DNA of 64,000 nucleotides from Pterobdella sp. o SKG-2022 (Eukaryota; Annelida; Clitellata; Hirudinida; Piscicolidae): contig OZ038323.1 of the NCBI GenBank assembly GCA_964035795.1, forward strand, positions 310,001 to 374,000, written 5' to 3'. The position numbers and the translations under genes were made by a program. Each line of letters starts with the position of its first letter. The stretch's first letter is position 1. A model generated the notes under the pieces. That model was not told the DNA's origin and did no database searches. It saw only the letters and a program-made list of their open reading frames with translations. Positions 1 through 10,249 of the stretch are shown in pieces.

Positions 1-2
1 AG

Positions 3-281
3 AGAAACGTGGAGGGTAGATTGCAGTTGGAATTTTGTGTTAAAAAAGGTATGTGTATGGGTGATAGTTGGCTTAGGAAGAAGGATAATAGGAAGGTTAC
101 TTTTAATGGAGGGTGTAGTGTGTTGATGAAGGGTAGTCAGAGAAAGTTTGTGAAGGATGTGAGAGCAATTGGGGGTAAGCTCCAACACAAGTTATTGAAA
201 GTGGTTTTAGATGAAAGATGGATTAGAAAAAGCCAACAAAGCCTTGCCGTAAAATTAAATCTCCCGAACACGACAATGTGA
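3..281 (+). pseudogene. LINE endonuclease C-terminal fragment
   Basis: An open frame of about 90 codons reads like the end of an APE-type endonuclease from an RTE-like LINE. It shows GMCMGDSWLRKK (the strand that follows the late GDFNAHVG-type region), then RKFVKDVRAI and LQHKLLKVVLDER, which match the usual 'KFLKDVKAIPGELQHKLVV' order of such elements. The conserved 'IDY/IDF' between them has decayed to a non-canonical stretch, and the upstream catalytic half lies outside the window or is lost. Family assignment is from remembered motifs; whether reading continues left of base 1 cannot be seen. Confidence 0.55.
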
Positions 282-356
282 CAGTCCATCGGGAGGAAAT
301 CTTGAATCATGGTGATAGTCTCATTTTATTCCAAAAAAAGAACCAACAAACCAACT

Positions 357-563
357 TTCAACAGCTTTTTGCGTCAAGTTAAGGAAGAATTTTAGTAAAT
401 TTATTGAGCAAAAGAAAGCTATAATTCCGATAAGTATAGCCTTATCATAAACAATTAGCGCTAGTGTTTTATTATAAGGCTATACTTATAGGAAATTAGA
501 GCTGTTTTTTGCTTAATAAATGTACTAAAATTCTTCCCTAACTTGACGCAAAAAATTGTTGAA
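357..563. mobile_element. 207-bp foldback MITE with long terminal inverted repeats
   Basis: The two halves are inverted copies of each other. The left arm reads inward from TTCAACAGCTTTTTGCGTC, and the reverse complement of the right end starts TTCAACAATTTTTTGCGTC. Both continue through TTTAGTA(A/C)ATTTATT, AGCAAAA and AAGTATAGCCTTAT(C/A)AT. The arms are about 85-95 bp with a short unpaired centre near 452-466. Single-arm relatives occur at 9484-9605, 17730-17800 and 29575-29650, so this is a dispersed family. No coding capacity and no clear target duplication were found, so the superfamily is unknown. Confidence 0.8.
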
Positions 564-883
564 TATTATTAATGGTACTTAAGATTCTCCAAAAAGTTAA
601 ACCACTTTTCCTCCGAGCATGTCTTAAAATTTCATCTTCATCTCAACCTTCACCATTGTGCCTTCCTTGCCACATCCATTCACGATAAATTTCTTTTTTT
701 AACTGAAAAAAAATACTACACAGCTTGAACCCAAGAGCCTGTAGACAGACCAAGTGGAAACGAATGTGTTTTGAAAAAAGTGCTCCAAATTGATGACTTC
801 TTATTGTCAATAGTAGCACCGGGGTTAAAAACGACGACGAATTTATGAAATTTTTCATGACTTGCATCTCTTCGAATGCTGCA
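564..883. other. No recognisable gene
   Basis: AT-rich stretch between the foldback element and repeat C1. Short minus-strand open frames exist but show no motif I recognise. It may be the continuation of repeat family C towards the left, because the minus strand here continues from the coding-like trace in C1. Confidence 0.5.
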
Positions 884-1038
884 AAAATTTTAAAATCTTT
901 TTCACCGTAATCGAAAATTTTTTCGGTTTCTATCGAGCTCTTTTTTTGGTTACTTTAAATTCCAACATATGTGTATCTAGGTTATTAGGCCCCTCTGCTT
1001 AGTGCACAATGGTATTGTCACAAACCCATATGATATAA
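884..1038. repeat. Dispersed repeat family C, copy 1
   Basis: This block matches 25813-26152. Shared landmarks are ATTTTAAAATCTTTTTC, GAGCTCTTTTTT, GTTACTTT, ATATGTGTATCTAGGT, AGTGCACAATGGTA versus AGAGCGCAATGGTA, and CCCATATGATAT. On the minus strand both copies give a similar peptide beginning LDTH(M/I)LE(F/L)KVT. No terminal repeats were found. Confidence 0.7.
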
Positions 1039-1045
1039 ATGATCC

Positions 1046-1499
1046 AACCACAGTTTTTTGCATCTTGAGCTTTTGCTGGAAATATTCATGCCACATTATT
1101 TTGATACCTCCTTCCAATCAATGCACCCAGATTGCACACTTGCCATTATTTTCGATGGTGCATACAAGGCACTTAAAGGTTTTCAGTATCTATTCTTCGA
1201 AGCCTGCTAGACTCATTTAACCCTTCAACTTTTTCTCATGTAATACTGATGATTTTTCGATGGTACGTATGAGTCAAAAAAAGAAGGATGTAGTGTGTCA
1301 AGTTGCAAAGCACGTCTCGGAGTCACAGTAATGCAGATGCATCAAACTCCGATGTATCTGGTACAAGCAGCTGGAAAGGGGGGGGGCATCAGATCGTTTT
1401 GCCAGAGTTACTGCTCACTTTTTCTTGCATGGCGTTGTCTACAGAGGCAATGTCGTGCAAGAAGAAGGGGCCCAACAAGATCAGTGGCGCAACGTGAAG
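1046..1499. other. No confident gene; possible 5' part of the R2-like element
   Basis: Two overlapping plus-strand frames of 64 and 84 codons are open at 1295-1549, but neither shows a recognisable domain. Their position directly upstream of the R2-like reverse-transcriptase remnant makes degraded 5' sequence of that element the likeliest content. Confidence 0.3.
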
Positions 1500-3258
1500 A
1501 AGATGCAGGTTTTTTGAAAAAAAAAAACTCTGATGAACGACAATGCTGAAAACAAAACTTCTCTGCTTGAAAAAGTCGAACCTGGGTGCAGACTTTCAAA
1601 ACTTTAAAGAAGCAAGAGTTTTGGCCAAACTTATGGATTAAAATGGCACACATGAAGAAAATGTCAATAAAAAAAAAACCAAAACAAGAAGAACTTATAA
1701 TTATACTGGAAAATTACAAAATCTTCTGTCAAAAATACCAAACTGAAAAGCACCAGAACCAGACGGTGTACAAGGGTTCTGACTAAAAAACTTCAAGTCC
1801 ATGCATCAATGGTTGGTAAAAAATTTAACAGTGCTATGAAGGAACAACGCCAGCGTGGATGATAAAAAGCCGAACGATTTTGATACTAAAAGATAAATCA
1901 AAAGAAACGATTGCAAGCAACTATAGGCCAATTACTTGCCTACCATTATGTTAGAAAATATTGACAGCGTTACTAACAGATGAGATCTACGTCTTTTTTG
2001 AAAATCGATTTCTCCCAGAAGAACAAAAAGAATTCCGAAGAAAAAAACAGAGAAACGGGAGATCAGTTATACATAGACAAAATGATACTAAGAGGTAAAA
2101 ATAAAAAAGAAAAATCTAGCAATGGGCTGGATTACCAAAAAGCGTTCGATATGCTGGATAATATCTTGGATATAGACTGCCTTTATTCATTTGGACTAAA
2201 TAAAAAACTGATAACCACAATGAAAAAAATGGCGGGCAGAACTGGCCTGTAACAATGAAAAACTGGCTGAATTAAAAATAAAGAAAGGACTATTACAAGG
2301 AGACGCATTATCTCCATTTTTGTTTGTCATAGCTCTCATTCCTCTCACACAGCTATTGAAAGCTACGAAACATTGTTACAGCTTTACAAATAAAGAAAGG
2401 ATCAACCATCTACTCTATATGGATTATCTCAAACTGTATTCCAAAACCGAGAAAGAACTCGATTCACTAGTACAGACAGTAAGAGTTTTTAGTGAAGGTA
2501 TCGGCATGAAATTCAGAATAAAAAAATGTTCAATGTTAGCAATGAAAAGAGTGAAAAAAGTTAAATCAGACGGAATTAAGCTACCCGACGACACAGTAAT
2601 GAAAGCATTGAGAGATGGAGAAAGACACAGCACCTGGGTATGTTACAAGCTGACGATTTATAAGAAAAAAGAAATGAAAATCAAAGTCTACAATTAATAC
2701 AAAAGAATAGTGCGGAAGATTGTTAAGACAAAACTGAATGGAAGAAATATTTTTAAGGGTATTAACACTTGGGCCATCCCTGTTTTGAGATATTCAGCGC
2801 CTTTCCTTAGTTGGACAAGGACTGAGCTTCAGTCAATAGATGGGAAAACTAGGAATCTCTTAACAATGCACCCACGAAGTGATGTATATACCAAGAAAAG
2901 CTGGTGGACTAGGACTGGAAAACGTTGAAGACACTCTTATCTTGGCCAAAACCAGCCTTGAGAAACACAAAAGAATGCGATGAAAGACTTTTATGTGCAG
3001 CTAGAGATGATTAAGCTGGAAAAACGATTTTATCAAACACTTATTAACTGAATAATAACACGAAGCTTTTTGTAAATTGAGCTCAAAATTATCAAGTATA
3101 CAAACTAAAAAAAAAAACTAAAAGTTAAGCTGGAGATGGCTAAGAAAAGGCGATTTGAAAATCCAAACTGAGTCACTTTTATGTGCGGCTCAAGAGCAAG
3201 CCTTAAGAACCAACTATCTCAAATTTCACATAAATAAAACAGCTAACAGCCCACTGAG
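1500..3258 (+). mobile_element. Decayed R2-like non-LTR retrotransposon
   Basis: Reverse-transcriptase remnant readable only by switching frames many times. In order: a linker with EFWPNLW (1586-1660); KAPEPDGVQGF ending in a stop (1748-1783); ASNYRPITCLPL (1917-1950); GDQLYIDKMILR and DYQKAFDMLDN, motif A with its aspartate (2060-2165); GLLQGDALSPFLFVIALIPL (2285-2350); HLLYMDYLKLYSKTEKEL, motif C with YMDD changed to YMDY (2405-2460); then INTWAIPVLRYSA and LLTMHPRSDVY (2762-2890); and finally LKIQTESLLCAAQEQALR (3155-3210). The thumb/connection motifs are those of R2-like elements common in invertebrates. At least five frameshifts and several stops make it dead. A hammerhead-like PLE relic interrupts it near 3041-3105. 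Confidence 0.7.
3041..3105 (-). other. Hammerhead-like PLE terminus relic
   Basis: Read on the minus strand: GTATAC, TTGATAA, a stem formed by TTGAGCTCAA, then ACAAAAAGCTTCGTGTTATT and ATTCAGTTAATAAG. The same order of blocks is seen at 37085-37145. The box corresponding to CUGAUGA is changed to UUGAUAA, so activity is not expected. It sits inside the R2-like element. Confidence 0.4.
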
Positions 3259-3904
3259 TCGGTGGCCAACGAATGATGCCGTCGCAAGTTCTAATTTCGC
3301 AAGTTTTAACTTTCAATCTATCGAGAAGATCAAAGAAACTAAAAGAACGATTAAGTTTTGCTTCTCTAAATGTCCGAGGAGTTATGTCCGAAACTAAAAA
3401 ATCCGAAATCGTTGAAGAATGCCGAGACAAAAACTTATTCCTTTTTGGTGGGCAAGAAACTAAACACGTAGAAGAGTGCGTAATTGAGCAAGGAAAATAT
3501 TTGTTGATCCTCCCAAAGAATAATTCAAAGCACCATGGCTTGGGATTTGTGATCAAAAAAGAAGTGAAATTCTTTTACCAAAAAATAGATTACTAAACAA
3601 TAAAATATTAAACATTTTAATAAGCTATGCACCAACAAATGTCAGTAAGCTTGAAGCATGAGAAGAATTCTTCATCAAGCTCAGCAACAACATGAAAACT
3701 GCAGACATTGTGCTTGGAGATTTCAATTCCAAATTGGGTGCAATTAATCAAAAGTATGATAAAGGCACTTAGAATGAGAATGGAACAATGCTCCTTGAAG
3801 CAATGGTGGAAACCAATCATGTGGCAACCAACACAAGATTCAGGCACAACTTTTGCAACATAACTACATGAAATGGAAAAACAAATAAAAAAGAATATGT
3901 AATC
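3259..3904 (+). pseudogene. LINE APE endonuclease fragment
   Basis: The endonuclease starts FASLNVRGVMSETKKSEIV, the N-terminal strand of APE-type LINE endonucleases, followed by LFLFGGQETKHVEE (catalytic Glu of 'QET'), GLGFVIKK, ISYAPTNVSKLEA and IVLGDFNSKLGA (the GDFN motif at about 3715-3740). The reading frame is broken by a stop at 3594 and at least two shifts. It is cut at 3904-3905 by the minus-strand PLE. It follows the R2-like remnant without a gap, and the boundary near 3258 is where the R2-like similarity ends. Confidence 0.65.
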
Positions 3905-4301
3905 AAATAGATAATGGTCGTTCCATTGACACCCCATCAATTTGCTGTAAAACTGTGAACAAATTCTTCGTTGTGAATTCAAGCAATAATTTATAGAAAA
4001 CCTGTCTGGTGTAAAAGGGAGAAAACTTCTTATCTTCATAAACCGTTTTTGTGATATATGCAATCGTCTCTTTCACCGGCACGTTCGTGAACAGTGATTC
4101 AATGTCATATGAGACATCCTTTTCATCAGGCTGTAGCGGAGGAATGTTACCTATAAATGAGGGAAAAGTTTGCGTGTTCACTATCGTGTACTGATTTGTA
4201 GCAAATGGTTGCAAATATTCTGCAAAAAATTCACTCAAGTTGTAAAAACAGGTACCTGTCGGATCAATTATAGACCGAATTTTCAAATTCTGTTTGTTCA
4301 T
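3903..4301 (-). pseudogene. PLE reverse transcriptase, fingers and motif A
   Basis: A 132-codon open frame. Near its start is IIDPTGTCFYNLSEFFAEYL, the PLE-specific block before motif A. Motif A is VSYDIESLFTNVPVKETI, with the metal-binding Asp intact. FTTKNLF and QQIDGVSM lead into the missing RT centre. The frame has no catalytic motif C and cannot encode an active enzyme. Confidence 0.75.
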
Positions 4302-5331
4302 GTCGGAAAGTTTCTAATATTTGTGTTTAAGCAGTGGCGAAAAACCTAGCTGGTTGATGGGAGGATGGTTTGATAAAACTATATTCTTTTATGTTCTTAA
4401 GGTGTCGGAGAAGGAACCCTTGAAACGTTTATGGTAACCTCAGTTTTTACGTATTTACCACCCTCAATCCCTTCGTTAACCATCTTTTGAACCAACTTGT
4501 GGTAGTCCGATTTGTCCAAAATGACCACACTGGAGTCTTTGTCTTCTGACATGATTGAGATAGTATGGTTTGCTCTCGAGTCTTCAAGTTGGTGGAAAGT
4601 GTCGTCCTTTGAATGTTCAACGTTCTTAGCAAGGGAATTCATTATCTTTTTCAAAAATTCATGAAAAGATTCTTTTCCATCGTTTTTACTTATTCATCCG
4701 CTTTTTCCGCTAGGGCTTTCAACTCCAGGGCCAGTTTCCTTTTATTATCCTTGTGCTTGTTATGAAAATCGTGATTAAGGCCTTTTTTAAGTCATTCTAG
4801 ATTAAGGTTTTTGAAAGAAGAGAGGTTGATTATTGGGACTTCATAGTCAAATGGCACGTTTTGCGTTTTCTTGCTTCTTAGTCTCATAAATTTTTTGGTT
4901 TTCAATTGTTTCAGGTTTTGTCTAGATAATAAATTCTTAATTGAATGACATGTAACTTTTGACCAAGTATTTCCCAAAATTTCAATTAGTTTATTTTCTA
5001 ATTGTGACACTTCATGAGAAATTATTTTCAAATCTGTGATGTGCTTCTGAAATTGTCTTTTAGTATTTTCTTACTAACATTAAAAAAACCTTTTCCATTT
5101 AGAAATTTCCCTTTAACCTTAGCAAAAACCGGGATAATCTCGTGATACAGAAAATGTTCCAAGCCGTTTTCTGAAGAGATTGTCTTTTTTTTTAATTTCG
5201 ATATAATTCTGGCTATGCATTTATGAAATCAAAACATAATCTTCTTTAGACAAAGTAAATACTGCAAATTATTTGTACACAAAAGGTAATTCTATGAAGT
5301 ACAAAGCTTTTCGTTAACAAACATTATCGAG
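3905..5331 (-). mobile_element. Penelope-like element, 3'-truncated copy D
   Basis: Reverse-strand PLE reading. From its 5' side: a terminal hammerhead-like segment (5331-5287); an N-terminal frame ending in VPIINLSSFKNLN (5031-4792), which aligns with VPILNIPSFKSLD of copy B; EDKDSSVVILDKSDYHKLV (4560-4490); then KIRSIIDPTGTCFYNLSEF, AEYLQPFATNQYT, and motif A SYDIESLFTNVP with its catalytic Asp (4110-4075). It ends just after GVSME, where copy B has the 'AMGGPL' block, so motif C and the GIY-YIG nuclease are absent. Several stops and frameshifts. Copy D and copy B are diverged from one another. Confidence 0.8.
4397..4654 (-). pseudogene. PLE N-terminal RT region
   Basis: Contains SEDKDSSVVILDKSDYHKLV, matching SGDKDSSVVIMHEVDYKKKV at the same relative place in copy B (48892-48950). 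This 'DKDSSVVI' block is typical of PLE polymerases upstream of the fingers. The frame shifts at its C-terminal end. The preceding segment (5031-4792) belongs to the same protein. Confidence 0.7.
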
Positions 5332-5359
5332 TACGATAAAGCTTTTTACTTCATAGAAT
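5287..5359. repeat. Perfect 14-bp inverted arms around two AAGCTTT boxes
   Basis: AATTCTATGAAGTA (5287-5300) and its exact reverse complement TACTTCATAGAATT (5346-5359) enclose a core in which AAAGCTTTT appears twice in opposite orientation. On the minus strand the right-hand part reads TCGATAATGTTTGTTAAC, GAAA, AGCTTTGTAC, which has the layout of the hammerhead motifs at the other PLE ends. It lies at the 5' end of PLE copy D and looks like a head-to-head pair of ribozyme 3' halves. Confidence 0.6.
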
Positions 5360-6124
5360 TAGCGTATCGATCCGGTGACTCTGCAAATCAAATTGACTAC
5401 ATTCTTTACAGAAAGATTCATGAAGCATGTGAACAATTTTAAAGTAATTCCTGGCGAAGAATGTGTTTTTCAACACAAACTTGTGGTTGGAGATCTCCAT
5501 GTTCCTTCTTTCACGAAAAACATGAAAAGGTTTAAACCTCGTACCAGGATATGGAAGTTGTGCCAGCCCGATAAGCAAGCTGAGTGCTCATCTGCTTTTT
5601 CTTTGTCTACCAACCAAAAAACGCCGAAAATTCACGATTTAAACAATTTCTGGCTTTTCTTGAAAAGTAACCTGCTATCAATCACAGAAAAAGTTTGTGG
5701 GGCTTCTCGTTAATCTTCATGGAGAAGACAAACTTGGTGGTGGAACAGTGATGTAGGAGCAACAGAAATGAAAAAAAGGTGTTTCAAAATTTGGAAAGCA
5801 AGTAGTAGTCGAGAAAAATATGTTGCGGCTAAGAGATTGTCAAATCAGGTAATCTACCATGCAAAAAATGAATCTCTCAAATTCTGTATGCAGAAAAGTA
5901 AAGCTGATCTGAAAATAATTTTTCGACTTGCTAAACAATTGAAGAAAAATAATGCAGACATCATTGGCAAGGAACCCATTATAAATAATACTGGCTCCTT
6001 ATCATTAAATATCAAAGAAAGCTGCCTAGAAAGAACATTACACCAGATTACTCAACCATGAATTTCCTTGGAACGAAAATGGTTTGACGGAAGAAAAGCC
6101 CGTTGAAGGACCTAGTGCTTCAAT

Positions 6125-6932
6125 ATGATTCAAAAAGCTATTTCCAAAATGACTACCAGTAAAGCATCTTGGCCATCTGGAGTTGAGGCTGAAATGTTTA
6201 AAGCTTCTGGTAGCTGTGGCATTTGTGTATTACGCAACCTAGTCAATGCTATCATATCTCAAAAAAGCATTCTAGCTGAATGGCTTTACAGTTATATAGT
6301 TAACCTCTATGAAGGAAAAGGTGATGCTTTTATTCGTAAAATTATAAAGGCTTAAAATTAATGGACCATGTTGTGAAAATTGTTGAACGTGTTGTGGAGA
6401 CACTCACCAGGAAAAATAACAGCATAGAGGAAATGCAACATGGTTTCATGCCTGGACGTAGCACCACTGATGCAATATTCATCATTGGACGATTGCAAGA
6501 GAAGTACATGGCTGTCAATAAACCATTGATAGTGGCTTTTGTTGATTTAGAAAAAGCATTTGACAGAGTACCATAAAAGGTTATTTGATGGGATATGCGC
6601 AAACTTTGAATTGAAGAAAGGTTGGTACGTTTTGTTCAGACTATGTGTGAAAATGGGAAAGTATGGTGAAGGTTGATGATGGTTATAGCGAGGAGTTTGA
6701 TGTTGGTGTTGGTGTGCATCAGGGCTCTGTTCTTAGCCCACTTCTGTTCATTATTGTTCTTGAAGCTATTTCTATAGAATTTCGAAATGGTGCACCATGG
6801 GAACATTTGTACATTGACGACCTAGTTATTATTTCAGATAAAATGGAGGATTTGGTTGAAAAGTTGAACACGTGGATAGGAGACTTGAAAATGAAAGGAT
6901 TAAGAGTAAACATGCAAAAACAAAAACTATGA
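6125..6932 (+). pseudogene. RTE-like reverse transcriptase core
   Basis: Three collinear open pieces (6125-6355, 6361-6576, 6663-6932) together carry RT motifs 1 to 5. The metal-binding residues are present: D in AFVDLEKAFD and the DD pair in LYIDDLVI (YIDD instead of the usual YADD). A +1 shift between the first two pieces, TAA at 6574-6576, TGA soon after and a further shift near 6930 inactivate the enzyme. Confidence 0.75.
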
Positions 6933-7544
6933 TGTCTTTTTGCAATCTTGATCTTTTTAAAAAATGCGGTAAATATCCATGTGGTGTTTGTTTCAATGGT
7001 GTGGGCTCCAATTCTATTTTTTGTAATGGTTGTAAATGTTGGATTCATAAAAAATGTAGTGATAAGGTGGATTAAAAATTTTTTTTTCAAATGTGCTCAG
7101 TGCTTAAGTACTGCTAGGCCAGTTGATGGAAGAAAGTTCACAGAAGTACAGCTGGGTAATGACAAACTTGGAGTTGTCACCGACTTTTGTTATTTAGGTG
7201 ACATGTTATCTGCTGGTGGTGGTTGCAAACTTTCTTCAATTATCAGAATTAAATGCGCCTGGAGTAAGTTCCACCAACTCCTCCCTCTTTTTACCAATAC
7301 CCACATTTCTTTTGCAACTAAAGGTCAAATTTATGTTGCTTATGTCAAAGCAGATCTGTTATACTCTTCTGAAACCTTGATCTTATTAACACCTTCCTTA
7401 ATTCATCTTAAACGAAATGATCTAGCTATGATAAAATCGACCTGTAGAGTCGAGCTAGTAGATAGAATAAACACAAAGGCTTTGCTTGACAAACTGTGCA
7501 TTGAGAACATCGTAAAAGTCATCCGATGTAACAAGTTGAGGTAG
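6872..7544 (+). pseudogene. RT thumb with embedded PHD-like zinc finger
   Basis: Directly after motif C and the MKGLRVN strand, the protein continues with a Cys/His cluster: YPCGVC, then ten residues, CNGCKCWIHKKC. The spacing C-x2-C-x10-C-x2-C-x4-H-x2-C is that of a half PHD/treble-clef-like finger. It is followed by STARPVDGRKFTEVQLGNDK and the conserved FCYLGDMLSAGGGC block. The same insertion is at the same place in the minus-strand copy at 21453-21022, so it is a stable part of this element family. DNA or RNA contact is an inference. Confidence 0.7.
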
Positions 7545-7735
7545 TTTACTCACGTGGAATGGAGCTCTAGTTGGGTATCGAAGGTTTGGAGTGTCAATGT
7601 ATCAGCAACAAGGAAAGCTGGAAGACCAAAGCTGACCTGGGAAAAGCTGCTGAAAAAGGATCGTAGTAAATCCGGAATGGCTACTATAAGCCCCCACGAC
7701 CACCTAGCTTGGAAGTTGTCACTCAAATAAGTCTA

Positions 7736-8053
7736 ACCCTCTACTGAGGAAAATGGCTATAAAAAGAATGATAATGATTTTTTTCTTTTCTTATGATCTA
7801 AAAATTTTTTATAGCAATTGAATCTTGAATGAAATTTATCGTTCATGTTTATGCTGTGCATATCGTGTTTTTATTACAGTTTCATACTACAAATATTTTT
7901 GAAAGTTCCAGCATCACAATAATGGCAATAAAATTTAAGTACAGTGCTTTTGAGCTCGCGATTTGAGATGCTCATATTCCTGTAATAAAAAAGTCAGTCA
8001 AAGACCAACTTTTCAGAAATAAAGTTCGGAGACCTGGTTCAAACAAACATAGC
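7736..8053. other. No gene seen
   Basis: AT-rich spacer between the RTE-like element and the L2 endonuclease. It may include 3' UTR of the former and 5' UTR of the latter. Confidence 0.5.
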
Positions 8054-8375
8054 ATGATCAAGCCAATCAAGTTTGGAGTGCTCAACACCAGATCAGCAGT
8101 ACATAAAGTTGCTTTGATTCACACAACTATCAATGATAGATGTCTTGACATGTTTGCACTCACTGAAACATGGATGAAATCAGATGCACCAGAAGCAATC
8201 AAAGCAGACATAGCACCTCAAGGATTTTCTGTCATTCATCAACATAAAGGTAGCTATGAAGATAAAAGAGGTGGAGAGATTGCTTTTATATATAAAAATA
8301 ATTAAAAGTGCATCAAGGTTAAGTTCTATTCAGCATCTTCAATAGAATACTTGATTATAAAGATATCCAACACCA
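8054..8375 (+). pseudogene. L2 endonuclease N-terminal part
   Basis: Reads IKFGVLNTRSAVHKVALIH, CLDMFALTETWMKSDAPEAI (catalytic Glu in 'TETW'), and a degraded GGEIAFIYKNN strand, continuing past a stop at 8303-8305 with SSIEYLIIKISNT. These are the N-terminal strands of L2/CR1 endonucleases. The GDFN and SDH parts are absent because repeat family R begins at about 8387. Confidence 0.7.
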
Positions 8376-8386
8376 TAAAACCATCG

Positions 8387-9030
8387 AATAGTCGATTTTT
8401 ATACTTAAAAACTACATAATTCAGTTTAAAATGTCAAAATATTATTATTTAAAATAATTTCGCAATTTTATTTTAAAATTCAATAACTTAGTACAATAAC
8501 ACACAAGAACTACTTCTTTTGAGATGATTTCGGATTTTTTGCTTTACATAGAAAGAAGATAAATTGTGAACATCAACAATTTCATCTTATACAACAACAA
8601 AAATTACAAAGATAAACACATCATGGTTTTTTGGGGGTAATAAAGGCTGGCATTACTTGGATGGAAATTCTATAAAAGAGAAAAAAAATATCATTTAATT
8701 AATATCAAAAAATGTAACAATAAAGAAAAAGATAAGCAATTTCTGGTTTCAACTGTGATGATGTGGAAGTTCCATTGAAGAAAAAAGATGAAGACAATGA
8801 AGTTGTTCAAATTTTGTCTAAAATTAACATTTGATTGCTCAAAATATTTTATTTGAAGTATCATCTATATATATTTTTTTGTTTATTATCACAGATTTAG
8901 TTATTTTTATACATTCATAAAATCAACTCAGTTTTCTTAATTTCATTTATATAAGTATTATTATGGTTGCTTTCGTTTCAATTAACAGACCTATTTTTCA
9001 TATAATCTTAGTTAACTGTCTTTTTTATTT
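8387..9030. repeat. Dispersed repeat family R, copy 1
   Basis: Shares about 650 bp with 17009-17680. Landmarks in the same order are AATAGTCGATTTT, AATGTCAAAATATTATT, ATAACTTAGTACAA, ACTACTTCTTTTG, TTTTTTGCTTT, TTTTGGGGGTA, AAAGGCTG(G/A)CATTACTTGGATG, GAAGACAATGAAGTTGTTCAAATT, TTCATAAAATCAACTCAGTTTTC and TTTTTCATATAATCTTAGTT. No coding frame and no terminal repeats were recognised. It may be a long non-autonomous DNA transposon, since both copies are followed by foldback-MITE half arms, but this is unproven. Confidence 0.75.
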
Positions 9031-9204
9031 AGTTATACTTGCATATTTTTTTAAATTGTTATATCTAAGGAAACTTACATTCCATTAAATTGCATTCAAA
9101 GTTCATAATACTCAGTGGTCTAGAAGCTCCTGAAGTTGATGCCACTATAATCATACTCGTCATTGATTTGGTTTGACAGGGAATGATTGAAAGGGCACAT
9201 CATC

Positions 9205-9325
9205 ATAATTGCAGTCGAACTTCCATGACTTTATTCTTCCAATACTCCCTATCATTCATAGCTAAATCTTCTTTATCAAGATTAGTATCATCAGTTAGTT
9301 GGTTGATAAAATTTCGAGCTGGAAG
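9205..9325 (-). pseudogene. LINE C-terminal remnant
   Basis: The minus strand reads INQLTDDTNLDKEDL followed by MNDREYWKNKVMEVRLQL. This matches a better preserved copy at 51197-51325. The 'LTDDTGL..EDL..AM.DRE.W+..V..VR.RST' pattern is the usual end of many invertebrate LINE ORF2 proteins. No RT is attached. Confidence 0.6.
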
Positions 9326-9483
9326 GGGGACATAGAGATTAATTTTTCTTGATAAAATTTGACATCGTTTAGAAAATTATGTTTTTCTTTGAAGTACTCT
9401 TGAAAAATCAATTATTGGAAATAATAGCATTAAAATTAAAATAACTTCTATTTTTATGAATAATTAACTAATTTTTAATTATA

Positions 9484-9605
9484 GTTTTTGAATTACTATA
9501 TACGATTTAATATTTTCGCTAACGTTTTATGATAAGGTTAAACTTAGCGAAAATTATAGCTTTTGATTCTCAATAAATGTATTAAAAATTCCTCTTATTT
9601 GATGT
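9484..9605. repeat. Half copy of the foldback MITE family
   Basis: The sequence around TTTTATGATAAGGTTAAACTTA, AAAATTATAGCTTTTGATT and CTCAATAAATGTATTAAAAATTCCTC matches the right arm of the 357-563 element in the same orientation, but the left arm is too diverged to pair well. Confidence 0.5.
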
Positions 9606-9608
9606 TTT

Positions 9609-10205
9609 TTGTTACAAAACACTGGGAACTATTTTATAATGACCTTCAAATCTCCTCTTTTCAATAACAATACCACCACCTACAGTGAAGAGTATGCCAT
9701 TCTTCTCAACAACACAATAGTCACCCTACTTGACAATCTTGCTTGCATCCGTACAAAAACAATCAGGCAGTCACCCTTTCAACGACATCAACTGTCACAA
9801 AAAGCAATAAAAGCCAGGCGTTTTAGGAGGAAGATGGAAAAAATATATTTTAAGACCTTGCACATTGATGACAAATCTGCCTATGATGAGGCTGAAAACA
9901 AAGCAAGATCTTTGATTATGCGGGCCAGGGTTGAGTCCATCAAAGATGAGTTAGAAAACTCTAAAAACCTACAAATATTATGGAAAAAACTGAATAGCCT
10001 CCTCCATCGCCAAAAACGCCAGCACAGTAATGATGACGACTACGCTGCTATCGTACAATCTTTCAACTCTTTCTTTCTCGAGAAAGTTAAAATAGCCCAT
10101 AATAACATAGAATCTCGTTTAAATAATTATAAATTAAGAACAAGTGTAAATAATTTATTCAGATCAAACTCAAATTTTATAATAAGTTGCTTTGATGCAA
10201 TCTGA
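9609..10205 (+). pseudogene. L2 linker between endonuclease and RT
   Basis: A 198-codon frame. It contains the basic segment SQKAIKARRFRRKMEKIYFK, then YDEAENKARSLIMRAR, LENSKNLQILWKKLNSLLHR and IVQSFNSFFLEKVKIA, the order seen in L2/CR1 elements between EN and RT. The C-terminal end runs into RT after a frame change at about 10205-10250. No enzymatic domain lies in this part. Confidence 0.7.
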
Positions 10206-10249
10206 TGTCGAAAAAATTATAAAAAATTCATGCTAAAGAACCTCTCCAT

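Larger units (their letters stand above)
5365..7735 (+). mobile_element. RTE-like LINE with PHD-like finger, copy 1
   Basis: Plus-strand element lacking most of its endonuclease. Order: endonuclease end (MKHVNNFKVIPGEECVFQHK, 5420-5480); linker with WWWNSDV and VAAKRLSNQVIYHAKNES (5735-5875); RT fingers (ISKMTTSKASWPSGVEAEMF, 6135-6200); LVNAIISQKS; FMPGRSTTDAIFIIGRLQEK; motif A AFVDLEKAFDRVP (6535-6573); VHQGSVLSPLLFIIVLEAIS; motif C YIDD (6810-6821); a cysteine-rich finger (6966-7060); FCYLGDMLSAGGGCKLSS (7184-7240); LYSSETL; and a C-terminal RKAGRPKLTWEKLL (7614-7655). The same layout on the minus strand is at 20596-22790. Stops at 6574-6576 and elsewhere make it non-functional. The 3' end is placed just after WKLSLK and is approximate. 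Confidence 0.75.
8376..9604. other. AT-rich insertion region inside L2
   Basis: This 1.2-kb stretch separates the L2 endonuclease start from its linker. It holds repeat R copy 1, a minus-strand LINE C-terminal remnant and a half foldback MITE, listed separately. No gene was found in the rest. Confidence 0.6.
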
